DNA of 64,000 nucleotides. Source: Fibrobacter sp. UWEL (GTDB lineage: Bacteria > Fibrobacterota > Fibrobacteria > Fibrobacterales > Fibrobacteraceae). A model generated the notes under the pieces. That model was given only the letters and a program-made list of their open reading frames with translations. It ran no database searches and had not been told where the DNA came from. Of the stretch, positions 8,874 through 17,664 are shown piece by piece; within the stretch, counting starts at the first letter, position 1, and each line of letters starts with the position of its first letter. The stretch is from NCBI RefSeq assembly GCF_900142535.1, contig NZ_FRBE01000010.1, positions 1 to 64,000 on the forward strand, given 5' to 3'. Both the position numbers and the translations under genes were made by a program.

Positions 8874-10444
8874 TAATAGAAAAATGCGTTCTTCAGTTCG
8901 TCCGCGAAGTTGGCAGGCCCCGAAGCAGTTTCGCTAGGGGTACTTGCCACAACGCTGGAGTAACGTCCATCCCCATCGGAAAACCTGATTTTGCCATGGT
9001 TGTTGGTATGCAAGGTACAAGTCATTCCTAGCGGAGCAAGCTGGGAATGATTTTTCCAGAAGTTGTTTTTCTTGATGGTTGCGAGAAGTGTGGAAACATT
9101 CGCTTTGTAATTCCTATAGGCGGTTTCGGCGTCAGAGTTTGTCTGGATGAATGATTTCCAGATGTCGCGGCTACGCTGGCTGTAGGAATTCGCCTTGATG
9201 GGGGCGTTGTCAAACGCAAAATGAATGGCGCTCATGATGGCCACCTCGAATTCTCCAGGGAATTTTTCCTGCTCCGAGGGAAGGGCGATTATACCGCTTG
9301 TAGACTTTTGCTGTCGAAGCCCCTGCACCTGGGCATTCAAGTTCTCAATCTGCCAGCTGGCATTCTGGAGTTGCTGCTTTGTGGAATCCTCCGCGGCAAT
9401 AATTTCGTCTGCGATTTTCTGGATTTCATCAATTTCGGCATCTTTCAATGCCAGCTCGCTATCCTTACTGCGCCTGAGCTGATTCAACTTTCGGTTGATT
9501 TGTTCCAGCTCTTTTTTCTGGCGGTTAGCAGCCACCTTGCTGGATTCTGTTGCCAGGGAAAGCGCCTTCTGGGTTTTCTCCAGTTCATCCTTTAGCTTTT
9601 CCAAGTCAACCTTTTGACGGTCCAGACGGTTCTGCAGTTTTTCCTGCTTTACTAGTTTTGCCGCCTTTTTCTGCTCCTTGATTTCCTTTTTCGTTGCTGG
9701 GCGGGTAATGTTGAACGTCCCCCTGGAAGTCTTGATGGTCTCCTTCACAATTTTCGTGTCGTTCGCTTGATTTCCGTCTTTACTCACCAAATTCATTTTC
9801 CAGGAGGCATTTGGATCGCTATACATATAGCTTGGAACGTGAATCGGTTCTGAAGACCTGAATATTATGGAGCGAAACAGCCAAATCGGAAGAACGGCTG
9901 GAAGAATGTATCGAAACCTCCCAGGAGAAATAGTGGGCTTTAGGGGTGTTGCATCATTCAGGTCTCTGAATAACTCAAATAAAGGCAGAACCTCGAAAAC
10001 CTCTGTGGACATTTTTCCTTTCCAGATGTCAAAAAAAATCTCTGGAGGATCGAACAAGGTGATGTACACATTGCAGGTGGTTTTCCCCTTGAGTTTTTTT
10101 AGAAAGCCGGAAACGTTGATGGACGGGTTTCTCCGATGCATCTCAAAAGTTTCAAATTCAGTGTTGCCGATATTGAAGGAGTATCTCCATATTCCTGAGG
10201 TATCGGTACCGTAATGGATGAGCTCTGACAGCCATTGATTCCAATTCTCGGGTTTTCGTTCTTCCAATATATACCGATGGCCCCATGTATTGCTCACCTT
10301 ATCCACGACTTCTCTTATGGAATCAATGCAGCTTAGCGGAAATTCAAAGTGAAAAGTATAGGGAAGTTTTTCCTCGCAGTAAAGAATGTTGAATGCCCTG
10401 GGTACGTCAAAGTTAACCGCAGGCAAGGAGAATGCCCGTTCCAT
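8870..10444 (-). CDS. Coiled-coil protein, paralogue of the 20503-22086 gene
   Basis: 524 residues, family not recognised. Residues 1-230 form a mixed domain; about 250-370 is a long charged coiled coil (KKEIKEQKKAAKLVKQEK and onwards); about 385-524 is a globular C-terminal domain. That C-terminal domain is clearly homologous to the one in the gene at 20503-22086: both contain a FxxEFxxAIxSAIHxA segment, NSYxxRSxDxW, HTNNHxKxxFxDGDxRY, ASTPSETxSGPxN and a final LKNAFxY. The N-terminal regions differ. It lies 23 bases downstream of a lipoprotein gene and may share its transcript. Ribosome binding site GAGG. No catalytic motif could be identified. Confidence 0.75.
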   Translation of the reverse strand: MERAFSLPAVNFDVPRAFNILYCEEKLPYTFHFEFPLSCIDSIREVVDKVSNTWGHRYILEERKPENWNQWLSELIHYGTDTSGIWRYSFNIGNTEFETFEMHRRNPSINVSGFLKKLKGKTTCNVYITLFDPPEIFFDIWKGKMSTEVFEVLPLFELFRDLNDATPLKPTISPGRFRYILPAVLPIWLFRSIIFRSSEPIHVPSYMYSDPNASWKMNLVSKDGNQANDTKIVKETIKTSRGTFNITRPATKKEIKEQKKAAKLVKQEKLQNRLDRQKVDLEKLKDELEKTQKALSLATESSKVAANRQKKELEQINRKLNQLRRSKDSELALKDAEIDEIQKIADEIIAAEDSTKQQLQNASWQIENLNAQVQGLRQQKSTSGIIALPSEQEKFPGEFEVAIMSAIHFAFDNAPIKANSYSQRSRDIWKSFIQTNSDAETAYRNYKANVSTLLATIKKNNFWKNHSQLAPLGMTCTLHTNNHGKIRFSDGDGRYSSVVASTPSETASGPANFADELKNAFFYY

Positions 10445-10467
10445 AAAAACCTCGTGATGATTTTGAG

Positions 10468-11421
10468 CTACTGTTTTTTGGTGTGATTATAGATGCATTT
10501 CTGAAATTCCTCAATGGAATTTTTCATGTATTCAAACATTACGATATCGCCCTTGATATCTTCCAGCTCTGCATCTTCATCGTCTCTGGAGTACCCCATT
10601 AGGTACTTCAGGTTTTCTTCCTTGCACAAATCTTCTGTTACGTTTGATCGGGTATATTCGTAGAAACAAGTGTCCTGGTCAATAACCGTAATTGCTGAAT
10701 AGTAAGCCTTCCCGTTGTTGAGGGAATCATCCTGGACATGCAAAACGTTGATGAAGAATTCCTGACCCTCATGGGTAAAGGACATGGAATTGCTGGTGGA
10801 ATCATGAACGTCAATGCGAAATTCATGGAGTGAATTTGGGCCTTTCTTGGAGAAGTGCCATTGGTCAAAATAGCATATTCGGTCATATTGGACACAGCGG
10901 TACATGTCATACATGAAGTAGGACTCGCCTAGCACAATAGGAGTTTCTACCGGTTCCGGGATAATTTCCTCTTTCGGGTTTTCCGTCTTTGTGCCTGCGT
11001 AATAGAAAGTGTCTTGCGTGATAATATATTGGACATTTTCCTCCTCATCAAGATTCCAAACGCCAAGAAGAGACTTGTTTTTTTCGCTCCAGGCAGGATT
11101 AAAATGGACATACTCATTTTCTAGCGCTAGACGATGATTTTCAATGCTGTAGTCAAACAATAGGTTGGCTGAATAGATGAGCGTGTCCCAGAGAACCTTG
11201 GAATCTCGGTAGATGCAGGCATCCTCGCTAAACCAGAAATCCATTGAAAACTGATGATTCTTCTTGTCTATGGAGGTGATGGGAAAGGCGAAATATATTT
11301 TGCCCTCGAGGTCATATGCCTCGCTAGGATTGCTTGAAACATCGTCGCTGCCGCAGGCGGTAAATAACGCCGTAGCCCCGAGCATCGCAAGGACGCATAT
11401 AAAAAAGCAAACTTTTTTCAT
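10468..11421 (-). CDS. Lipoprotein, unknown function
   Basis: 317 residues starting MKKVCFFICVLAMLGATALF, then TACGSDD, a lipobox (FTAC) typical of lipoproteins. The rest is rich in aromatic and acidic residues with predicted beta strands; I recognise no domain. The start at 11421 is preferred because it begins the signal peptide; an in-frame ATG at 11433 (MGIQ) is possible and the frame extends further upstream without support. It precedes the coiled-coil gene by 23 bases on the same strand. Confidence 0.7.
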   Translation of the reverse strand: MKKVCFFICVLAMLGATALFTACGSDDVSSNPSEAYDLEGKIYFAFPITSIDKKNHQFSMDFWFSEDACIYRDSKVLWDTLIYSANLLFDYSIENHRLALENEYVHFNPAWSEKNKSLLGVWNLDEEENVQYIITQDTFYYAGTKTENPKEEIIPEPVETPIVLGESYFMYDMYRCVQYDRICYFDQWHFSKKGPNSLHEFRIDVHDSTSNSMSFTHEGQEFFINVLHVQDDSLNNGKAYYSAITVIDQDTCFYEYTRSNVTEDLCKEENLKYLMGYSRDDEDAELEDIKGDIVMFEYMKNSIEEFQKCIYNHTKKQ

Positions 11422-11554
11422 CTGGATTCCCATGTTGTCTCTCAATAAATGTGTAATCCTAAAATTTAGTTTGTATAAAGCAAAAGGCAAGGCCTTTTCG
11501 GACCCTGCCTTCATTTTGCAAACTATAGTTGCTTTTTGTAAAGATTAGTTTGTA

Positions 11555-12256
11555 CTAGTAGAGGTACCATTCCCATTTCAGACGGTAGTCTTCTGCTTGA
11601 TAGTCTTCTTGCTTTACGATTTCTCGATCCTTAAGATTACGGCCTATATGTGCTGTGTAGTAGCAGTAACCAGAGGACTTGTCGTCATCGAACATAATAT
11701 CTACATCTACAACAGTAGGGCATACCTTGATGGTATCCGTCAAGGCTGGAACACTGGTGACAAAAGATAATCTGCCTTCCCATTTGTTGATGTCTTCCTT
11801 GTAGAACCATTTCTTGTCAATGTCATTCTTGGTGGAGAAAGATGTCTCGGTACCATTGGATTGAATAAAATGGATGACGAAGGAAATTTTAGGATCTCCA
11901 TCGCTATAGGAATTACTGGAAGCATCCCAGTTAGTGGAAGTCTGTTCGTAGTATGTCAAGGTGAAGTTCAGTGTTTTTGAAGTCGTTAGGTAGTCAAATT
12001 CTAGAACACTGGAGCTGGAGTAATGGCTGCTGGAGCTGATGCTAGAACTGGAGTAGTAGTCATCATAGTTATAGTGGCTGCTGGAACTTCTCTTGGCGGA
12101 ACTACTGGAGGATATGTATTTTACGTGATCGTAGGCATCTTCGGTACGATTATCATAATCATCGCTAATGGTTGCAACGGGACTATTGTCAGCGCAGCTA
12201 CAGAAAAGGACTGCACTCAAAAAAAATAAACTTGTGAAAAGGATTTTCTTAAGCAT
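11555..12256 (-). CDS. Ser-rich lipoprotein
   Basis: 233 residues. The N-terminus MLKKILFTSLFFLSAVLF ends in CSCADN, a lipoprotein-type signal. Residues 50-95 are a low-complexity linker of Ser runs alternating with Tyr, Asp and His, the linker style of Fibrobacter secreted proteins. A beta-rich C-terminal domain of about 140 residues follows. Start chosen at 12256 because AAGGAG precedes it; the open frame runs 51 codons further into the upstream gene. It follows the outer-membrane gene by 10 bases and is surely cotranscribed with it. Function unknown; cell-envelope location inferred. Confidence 0.75.
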   Translation of the reverse strand: MLKKILFTSLFFLSAVLFCSCADNSPVATISDDYDNRTEDAYDHVKYISSSSSAKRSSSSHYNYDDYYSSSSISSSSHYSSSSVLEFDYLTTSKTLNFTLTYYEQTSTNWDASSNSYSDGDPKISFVIHFIQSNGTETSFSTKNDIDKKWFYKEDINKWEGRLSFVTSVPALTDTIKVCPTVVDVDIMFDDDKSSGYCYYTAHIGRNLKDREIVKQEDYQAEDYRLKWEWYLY

Positions 12257-12266
12257 AATAATCTCC

Positions 12267-13259
12267 TTAGAAGAAGTAGTCAAGGTTGATGCGGAAGTTT
12301 GCATCATCGTCTTCATACTCGTGAATGCCGTTGGTGCCGGAATCGAAGCTGAAGAATGCGAAGGATGCTTCAATGGAGAAATGATCTGCAATTTCAAAGC
12401 CAAAGCCAAAACTGTGGCTAAATTCCCAATCGTTTACGGCAAATGCTCCACTGTAGTAGTCATCGTCATCATAATGACTTAGGCTATGGTCGGTGACGTT
12501 ATGGGAATAGTCTATGCTGTAGTCTATATCGTAGTGACCCCATTCGTATACAGGTTTCTTGATCAGGAATGTGTAACTGAAGAAGGGTACGAAGTTTTTA
12601 TGAATGGGTAACTTAACGTGTGCGGAAAGTGGAATTTCTGCATAGAGTGTGATAAAGGTGATGTCTATTTCTCTCTGTATGATTCCGTAATTATCATCAA
12701 AATCGTTGTTGGTACCCTGAATTCCCGCATTGATACCTGATTGAAAATCGAAGAACTTCATGATTTCCCATCGCGTTGCGAAATGGAGACCACCGCCAAA
12801 ACCGACATGACGTTGGAGGTGACGGATATCGCCGAATTTATAGGGTGTGAACATGCGGAAATCAGCGCCTGCGCCCATACGGAAACGGATTGGGGGAACT
12901 GCGCCAGATGGGGATGCAGCCTCTTCAGTACTTGCAGGGACTTCTGTGCTTGCTACAGGTTCTGCGCTCGTGGTGGTGTCTGCAATGTTTTTTTCAATAG
13001 TTTCTGCTTCTGGGGCTGAAACCACTGTATTGTTTTTTACGGAATCAACGACTGTAGTGGCGGCTGTGGTATCAATTACAGGCTCTGTTTCTTCAGCGGG
13101 TTCACTAGATTCCGTGATTGGTGTACAACCGCATACGCTGATCACCTTTTCACAGGTAGGGTCATTGGAGTCTGCTGCGCAGGAAGTGCAATACTGCTGA
13201 CAAAAGTCATTCGCATAAACAGCACTTGCTGTAGCCAATAAGAGTAGGATTTTTTTCAT
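12267..13259 (-). CDS. Outer-membrane beta-barrel-like protein
   Basis: 330 residues. A signal peptide (MKKILLLLATASAVYA) is followed by a Cys-rich segment (six Cys in residues 19-47), a Thr/Ser/Glu/Val-rich linker to about residue 120, and a C-terminal domain of about 200 residues with alternating amphipathic strands ending in FRINLDYFF. A final aromatic residue is typical of beta-barrel outer-membrane proteins. An insertion rich in His, Tyr and Asp (HYDDDDYYSG) may be a surface loop. It is the first gene of an operon with the lipoprotein at 11555-12256, and has a long structured leader (13260-13524). Confidence 0.75.
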   Translation of the reverse strand: MKKILLLLATASAVYANDFCQQYCTSCAADSNDPTCEKVISVCGCTPITESSEPAEETEPVIDTTAATTVVDSVKNNTVVSAPEAETIEKNIADTTTSAEPVASTEVPASTEEAASPSGAVPPIRFRMGAGADFRMFTPYKFGDIRHLQRHVGFGGGLHFATRWEIMKFFDFQSGINAGIQGTNNDFDDNYGIIQREIDITFITLYAEIPLSAHVKLPIHKNFVPFFSYTFLIKKPVYEWGHYDIDYSIDYSHNVTDHSLSHYDDDDYYSGAFAVNDWEFSHSFGFGFEIADHFSIEASFAFFSFDSGTNGIHEYEDDDANFRINLDYFF

Positions 13260-13524
13260 AAATATCCCTGTTAAAAGTTTTACCGATTTAAAGCCTCGGA
13301 TGGATAAACCAACTTTCAGGGAATGAAAAAGGCGTGGAGTCGTCCATCGTTATCTGCAGACTGAGGCTCGGCAAAGCCATTACGCGCAAATAAACGACAA
13401 CAACCCACGCCCCTAAGGGACGTGAGCGTTTGCCGGTTATCTTCTGCGTTTGTGAATTTTGCCGATTCCAGTCTAGAAGATAGTGAGCAAAGCTCTAAAA
13501 AGGTCGCGGTTTCCCGCTATATTA
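13260..13524 (-). ncRNA. Structured leader or sRNA upstream of the outer-membrane gene
   Basis: From a good minus-strand promoter (13531-13559), about 265 nt of non-coding RNA precede the ATG at 13259. Read in RNA order it has a GCGG-GAAA-CCGC hairpin (13517-13506), then CACGTCCC (13424-13417), TTA, GGGGCGTGG (13413-13405), a small GGCT/AGCC hairpin, and CCACGCC (13337-13331) followed by TTTTT. GGCGTGG can pair either with the upstream CACGTCCC or with the downstream CCACGCC, so the two stems exclude each other. That is the layout of an attenuator or riboswitch; an independent small RNA of about 200 nt ending at 13326 is equally possible. No known riboswitch class matched. Confidence 0.5.
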
Positions 13525-13530
13525 AAAAGA

Positions 13531-13559
13531 AATATAAGAAAATGTTAACTGGTGGTCAA
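13531..13559 (-). promoter_or_regulatory. Promoter of the structured leader
   Basis: On the minus strand TTGACC (13559-13554), a 17-base spacer and TATATT (13536-13531). Expected start of transcription is near 13524, reading into the structured leader and the outer-membrane/lipoprotein operon. Confidence 0.65.
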
Positions 13560-13583
13560 TATTTTTTTCTTACAGGCAAGTAA

Positions 13584-13653
13584 GTGTTGCCCGGAACGGA
13601 CAAGGAGCGTGATTTTTAACCGAATTTCAGTCTTCCTTGTCACCGGACAACAC
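13584..13653. repeat. Long interrupted inverted repeat
   Basis: Outer arms GTGTTGCCCGG (13584-13594) and CCGGACAACAC (13643-13653) pair with one mismatch; inner arms ACAAGGA (13600-13606) and TCCTTGT (13634-13640) pair perfectly around a loop of 27 bases. It lies between the small gene at 13701-13856 (minus strand, upstream in the reading direction) and the leader promoter, so it may end the helicase operon transcript, though no long T run follows. Confidence 0.5.
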
Positions 13654-13700
13654 CGTTTGTATCCGCATCTCCCTGTAATGCGGAATTGGGGCGTGGGTGG

Positions 13701-13856
13701 CTATTTTCCTTTGCGTCCCTGGAACTTGGGGCTGGTAGGATTCAGCTGTTCGCCATGGTTGCGCATGGTGGCGAGGTAGGTCTTGTTGAAGCCAGAGGTG
13801 CCCTTGTTGGAGTTCAGCTGGTTTGCGTGATTGTTGAGGTTGGATTGCTTGGACAT
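13701..13856 (-). CDS. Small Asn-rich protein (51 aa)
   Basis: A 51-residue reading frame, MSKQSNLNNHANQLNSN at its start and ending in QGRKGK. A strong ribosome binding site (AAGGAG, 6 bases before the ATG) and its position 36 bases after the preceding gene support it as real. It is polar, rich in Asn, Gln and Lys, without a membrane segment. It seems to be the last gene of the helicase operon. Function not recognised. Confidence 0.65.
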   Translation of the reverse strand: MSKQSNLNNHANQLNSNKGTSGFNKTYLATMRNHGEQLNPTSPKFQGRKGK

Positions 13857-13892
13857 AGATGTCTCCTTGTGTTTAGGGGTTTGTGGTAGTGG

Positions 13893-14570
13893 TTAGAATT
13901 CGTCGTCGTCGGTGTCGTCTAGGATGACGGACAGCAGATCCTGATTGACCTTGAACTCTACTTCATAGGGGTTGAAGCCATTTACTGATGAGGTTCCTGA
14001 GATCTTAACTTCTCCCTTCGAGTTTACTTTGGCCTTGAAATCGGTGTTGAAGTAGGTGGGACGGCAGAGTCTCTTGACAACATCCAGTTTGATGGATTTA
14101 GAACAAAGTGTGAGATTGCAGAGGTTGTTGCCGTATTCCTCGGGAAAATCCTCCAATCCGTTCTTGCCTGAGTCGTACCAGTGTTCGGGAACGGGCTGTA
14201 CGTCAAGAATGAACGGAGGGCAATCTGCGCTAGGTGTCCACAAGGTGATTGCGAAGGCGCCTTTCATTCCTTGCCAGATATTGCCGGATTCGAAGGCTGC
14301 CATGCCGTTGTTTGTCAATTCGTAGCCATTGACAGAATCGTAGGCTAGCAAGCCCTGCTGCTTGAAAAAGAACAGGATGTTCTTTACGGCTGCCTTGCGG
14401 GCATTGCCGTTATCGCACAGCAAGTCGCGGCAGATGTCTACTTCGTTGCAATGGGGATGGTTTTCAATGTAGCGGAGGAAGGGACGAATCCATGGATTCA
14501 TACGCTTCATCTGGATATCGCCCTTGACCAGGCGGTAGGTGATGTTATCGTTGATATTGTTGATAATCAT
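13893..14570 (-). CDS. Unknown protein with possible winged-helix N-terminus
   Basis: 225 residues. Residues 22-100 (NPWIRPFLRYIENHP ... LLAYDSVNGYELTNNGMAAF) look like a winged-helix fold: three helices followed by a small hairpin. The C-terminal half is beta-rich and ends in an acidic tail (DDTDDDEF). Ribosome binding site AGGAG, 7 bases upstream. It lies 28 bases after the helicase gene and is probably cotranscribed. If the winged helix is real it could bind DNA or regulate the operon; this is inference. Confidence 0.65.
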   Translation of the reverse strand: MIINNINDNITYRLVKGDIQMKRMNPWIRPFLRYIENHPHCNEVDICRDLLCDNGNARKAAVKNILFFFKQQGLLAYDSVNGYELTNNGMAAFESGNIWQGMKGAFAITLWTPSADCPPFILDVQPVPEHWYDSGKNGLEDFPEEYGNNLCNLTLCSKSIKLDVVKRLCRPTYFNTDFKAKVNSKGEVKISGTSSVNGFNPYEVEFKVNQDLLSVILDDTDDDEF

Positions 14571-14598
14571 AACGAGTCTCCTATAAAAAAGTGATGGA

Positions 14599-17148
14599 TT
14601 AAAGACCGTGGGTTACGTTCTTCAGTTTCTGGGTAATGCGTCCTAAGGCGCCTTGGCCCTTGCTCATGGCTCGCCAGTTGCCAACATGGACCATCATGTA
14701 GCGGGCGCGGGTGATAGCCACGTTCAAGCGGTTGGGGGCTCCGATAAAGCAGGTGGGCACCTGGTTGCTGTAGCTGAGGAAGACGATATCTGCCTCGTGA
14801 CCCTGGAAGGAATCAACAGATCCTGCGCTGTACTCTACAGTCTTTTCGCAACCCTTGAAAACGGTCTGGCATATCTTCTTTAGGGCATCAGCCTGTTCCT
14901 TATAGAAGGAAAGAACGGCGACGGTCCATCTTTCTCCTTTCTTGGGCTTGGCCTTTGTGAAATCGCGGAACTTCACCAGTTCCTGTTGAATCCACTTCTG
15001 TTCGGCTTTGTTACGGTTCTTGTTATCGCATCGTCCCTTGATGTTTTCCCAGTGATTGTGGCATGCACCAAAGCGATGGTAATTCCATTCGCGCTTGCCG
15101 ACCATATGTTCGGAACGCATGGCCTTGCCGTCGTAGAATTCGTCAGAGGCAATCTGAGCAATATCCGGGTGGCTGCGGTGCTGGTAAGACAGCTTGATGC
15201 AACGTTGCTCTAGCATCTTCTGGGGAATACCGCGGAAGAGGGCAATATCCTTATATTCGCCGAAGCCGCGGAGTAGCAATTCCATGTAGGAAGGCAGGTA
15301 AATCTGTTCGAAGACATGGATGCTCTTCTTGCAGGCTTCTGCATCCCCTACAGGAATCAAGGCGTTGATTTCGTCCTTGAGGCGAGCCAAAGTACTACGG
15401 TCTACGTTCACATCGTTATCGCGTTGTTCAAACATGCGGATCAAACGCCATGCCACTTCGTCATGCCATTCCTTAGGGTCGTTTTCGTCAAAACGGTCCA
15501 GAAGGTTTTCGCGGTTATAGCGGGCGATGCTTACCCATTCCTGCATATCCTCTTCGTGCAAGATGCGTCCTGTATCCTTGTCGCGGGCGAGACGCACTGT
15601 AGTGATGCGCGGAGCAATCAGGTGGCGATTCTTGCGGAAAGACTCTACGGAACCAACGATGATCGTAGCGAAGGGAAGAACCTTTTCGTATTCTTCGATC
15701 TTATCGGCGTCGGCAAAAAGAATGTCGTTCTTCTTTGCGTATTTACTGTACCAGTAGGCATCCATCTCGGATTCCTTTTCCACCAACAGGACTGTCTGAC
15801 GGAAATTGCAGCCTGCAGCAGCCAGGAGAGAATCGGAGGCTACCGTATATTCCTTCTCCTTGCTCTTGTCGTCGGGATAGCAGATTTGCAGATTCTCTGC
15901 CAGATCGTCATCGCTGACGTAAGGCGGAAGCTGTTGAGTATCGCCTACCACAATCCAGTGCTTGCAAAGACAGGCGGGAACCAAGAATTCCTGGATGGTT
16001 GTCTTGGATGATTCATCAAGAATGAGGTAATCAAAGGGCGGCTCTATTTCTCCTTTGGCCATCAGCTTCTTCATTTCTTCCAAGGCGGCTCCGAAAGTGG
16101 TACCTGCCACGATGGGGGCATTTTCTTCAATGATTTCATAGAGCAGTTTATTGTCTTTGACACTGCAATTATCAAGAAGGCTGTTCTGTATGGCGGAACG
16201 TTCATCCTCTGGGATATTTTGCAAACGTTTTTTCAAAGAATAGGCTTCCATTTTTTTGAACGGATCCTTTGTGATGAATTTCTTTGCTTCGGTGCTGATT
16301 TTGTCGTTATCGGTCTTGCCGTAGCGCTTAACGCAAACCTTGTCGAGATGATCCTTCAATTTTTCCAGAATATTGTCGATGGCTACGTTGGTAGAAGCCA
16401 CTAGCAGAATGCGCTTGCCGCGCTTTACCAGTTGAATAATCAGTTCCACGACGGAAGTGGTCTTGCCTGAGCCTGGAGGGCCGACCTTGATGGTGAAATC
16501 GGGAGTAGAAAGGGCGTTGCAAACAAACTGACGTTGTTCGCTATTGCCAGGGCGATTGTTGTCCTTGAGGATAACGTATTCCTCTTCTGGAATTTCCTTT
16601 GTTTCAAAGGAAGGCAGGTTCAGTTCCTCGCCTTGGAGGAGACTGGAGAGGGCTTTAGGAATTACTCGAGGGATTGCGTAACGTTCTTCAAAGTTGTCTA
16701 CTTCGCCACGGGCCTGAAGGCTCAGGTTTCCCTTGACGTTGCTGATGTGTTCCATGGCGGAAATTTCAGCAGCAATTTGGATGGTGCTAGGTGGCGTGCA
16801 GAGAAGGTGCTGAGCCTTAACTTTTCCACTCAGCCAGATAAAGTATCTCTTGTTGTTGTCTGGGGTGACCTGTGTGCCAAAGCCGCAGACTACCAGCATA
16901 TTCTCTGGAAGGAGCTTCGCCTTGGGAACGGCGCTTTCAGGAACCTGATAACATTGGGTTGCATTGCTAAAGTTGTAGGCGATATCTTCAAAGGGTGAGT
17001 TTGTGCGATCGGATTCAATCAATTCGTACATGAATCCTCTTTCGTCCCGTTTGATGAAGTTTACGTCAGCGATGGAGGTTTGGAATCCGTTAAGACGGAG
17101 TTCGATTTCTTTTTCAAGAGCGTGAAGGTAATTCTTTGTGGTGCACAT
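14599..17148 (-). CDS. Superfamily 1 helicase (Upf1/DNA2-like)
   Basis: 849 residues. The first 200 form an unrecognised N-terminal domain. The SF1 helicase core then shows motif I at 223-230 (GPPGSGKT, Lys229), motif Ia (VASTNVAIDNI), motif II with Asp378-Glu379 (LILDESSK), motif III (VVGDTQQLPP), and in the second RecA lobe VDSFQGHEADIVFLS and LNVAITRAR (motifs V and VI). This is the AAA_11/AAA_12 pattern of Upf1/DNA2-like ATP-dependent helicases. No nuclease motif is seen. It sits in an operon with three small unrecognised proteins (17161-17421, 13893-14570, 13701-13856), which points to a specialised, perhaps defensive, system rather than housekeeping repair. AAGGAG precedes the ATG. Confidence 0.85.
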   Translation of the reverse strand: MCTTKNYLHALEKEIELRLNGFQTSIADVNFIKRDERGFMYELIESDRTNSPFEDIAYNFSNATQCYQVPESAVPKAKLLPENMLVVCGFGTQVTPDNNKRYFIWLSGKVKAQHLLCTPPSTIQIAAEISAMEHISNVKGNLSLQARGEVDNFEERYAIPRVIPKALSSLLQGEELNLPSFETKEIPEEEYVILKDNNRPGNSEQRQFVCNALSTPDFTIKVGPPGSGKTTSVVELIIQLVKRGKRILLVASTNVAIDNILEKLKDHLDKVCVKRYGKTDNDKISTEAKKFITKDPFKKMEAYSLKKRLQNIPEDERSAIQNSLLDNCSVKDNKLLYEIIEENAPIVAGTTFGAALEEMKKLMAKGEIEPPFDYLILDESSKTTIQEFLVPACLCKHWIVVGDTQQLPPYVSDDDLAENLQICYPDDKSKEKEYTVASDSLLAAAGCNFRQTVLLVEKESEMDAYWYSKYAKKNDILFADADKIEEYEKVLPFATIIVGSVESFRKNRHLIAPRITTVRLARDKDTGRILHEEDMQEWVSIARYNRENLLDRFDENDPKEWHDEVAWRLIRMFEQRDNDVNVDRSTLARLKDEINALIPVGDAEACKKSIHVFEQIYLPSYMELLLRGFGEYKDIALFRGIPQKMLEQRCIKLSYQHRSHPDIAQIASDEFYDGKAMRSEHMVGKREWNYHRFGACHNHWENIKGRCDNKNRNKAEQKWIQQELVKFRDFTKAKPKKGERWTVAVLSFYKEQADALKKICQTVFKGCEKTVEYSAGSVDSFQGHEADIVFLSYSNQVPTCFIGAPNRLNVAITRARYMMVHVGNWRAMSKGQGALGRITQKLKNVTHGL

Positions 17149-17160
17149 AATGTGGCTCCT

Positions 17161-17421
17161 TTATTGGATATTCATTTGTTTATTGATGATCAGCCCGATT
17201 TGTTTGAAGTACTCGCGCAGGTAGCGTTTGTACCTGTGTTTGAGATTCTTGAAAGCATTGATGTCGCTAGGTGTACAGGGAATGGGGATAATCTTGTTGG
17301 CGCCTATGGCGATATGGCGAAGCACGATGTGCTTGCTCCTGTGATCAATGATCCACAAGTTGGTTGCCAGAAGATTGTTGCAGAAATCGTTGATTTCTTT
17401 GTTTGCAGATACATATGTCAT
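17161..17421 (-). CDS. Small protein ahead of the helicase gene
   Basis: 86 residues from MTYVSANKEI, with AAAGGAG 7 bases before the ATG; the frame extends 29 codons further without support. Central sequence NLWIIDHRSKHIVLRHI looks like a strand-turn-strand with basic residues, and the C-terminal half is a basic helix (KNLKHRYKRYLREYFKQ). No family recognised; a nucleic-acid-binding role would fit its charge. It is the first gene of the helicase operon, 12 bases before the helicase ATG. A TTGACA at 17493-17498 may belong to its promoter. Confidence 0.65.
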   Translation of the reverse strand: MTYVSANKEINDFCNNLLATNLWIIDHRSKHIVLRHIAIGANKIIPIPCTPSDINAFKNLKHRYKRYLREYFKQIGLIINKQMNIQ

Positions 17422-17664
17422 ATTTGACTCCTTTTTTATTTTGAAAATGATTGTTTTGGTGTTATTTTTGTAAAAAGCCCAAATACCGGTGATGTCAAGC
17501 TGCTGCACAAGCTCGGTGGCTTGGCAAAGGTGTGTCGCTAATGCGATGAGTTTTTCTATTACTTGAGGGGGATCGCCCCTTCATGACAACAATTTTAGAA
17601 CCAGCTCGTGGGTCAAAATGGGTCAAACGTGAATGGCGTTTTTGTGCGAAAAAAGGGAATTTTT

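Noticed and set aside
13326-13524. tmRNA, 6S RNA or RNase P RNA in the structured leader
   Set aside because: No ALAA-type tag frame, no GGATTCGAC-type 5' end, no end-to-end pairing as in 6S RNA, and no RNase P core sequence were found; left as an unassigned structured RNA.
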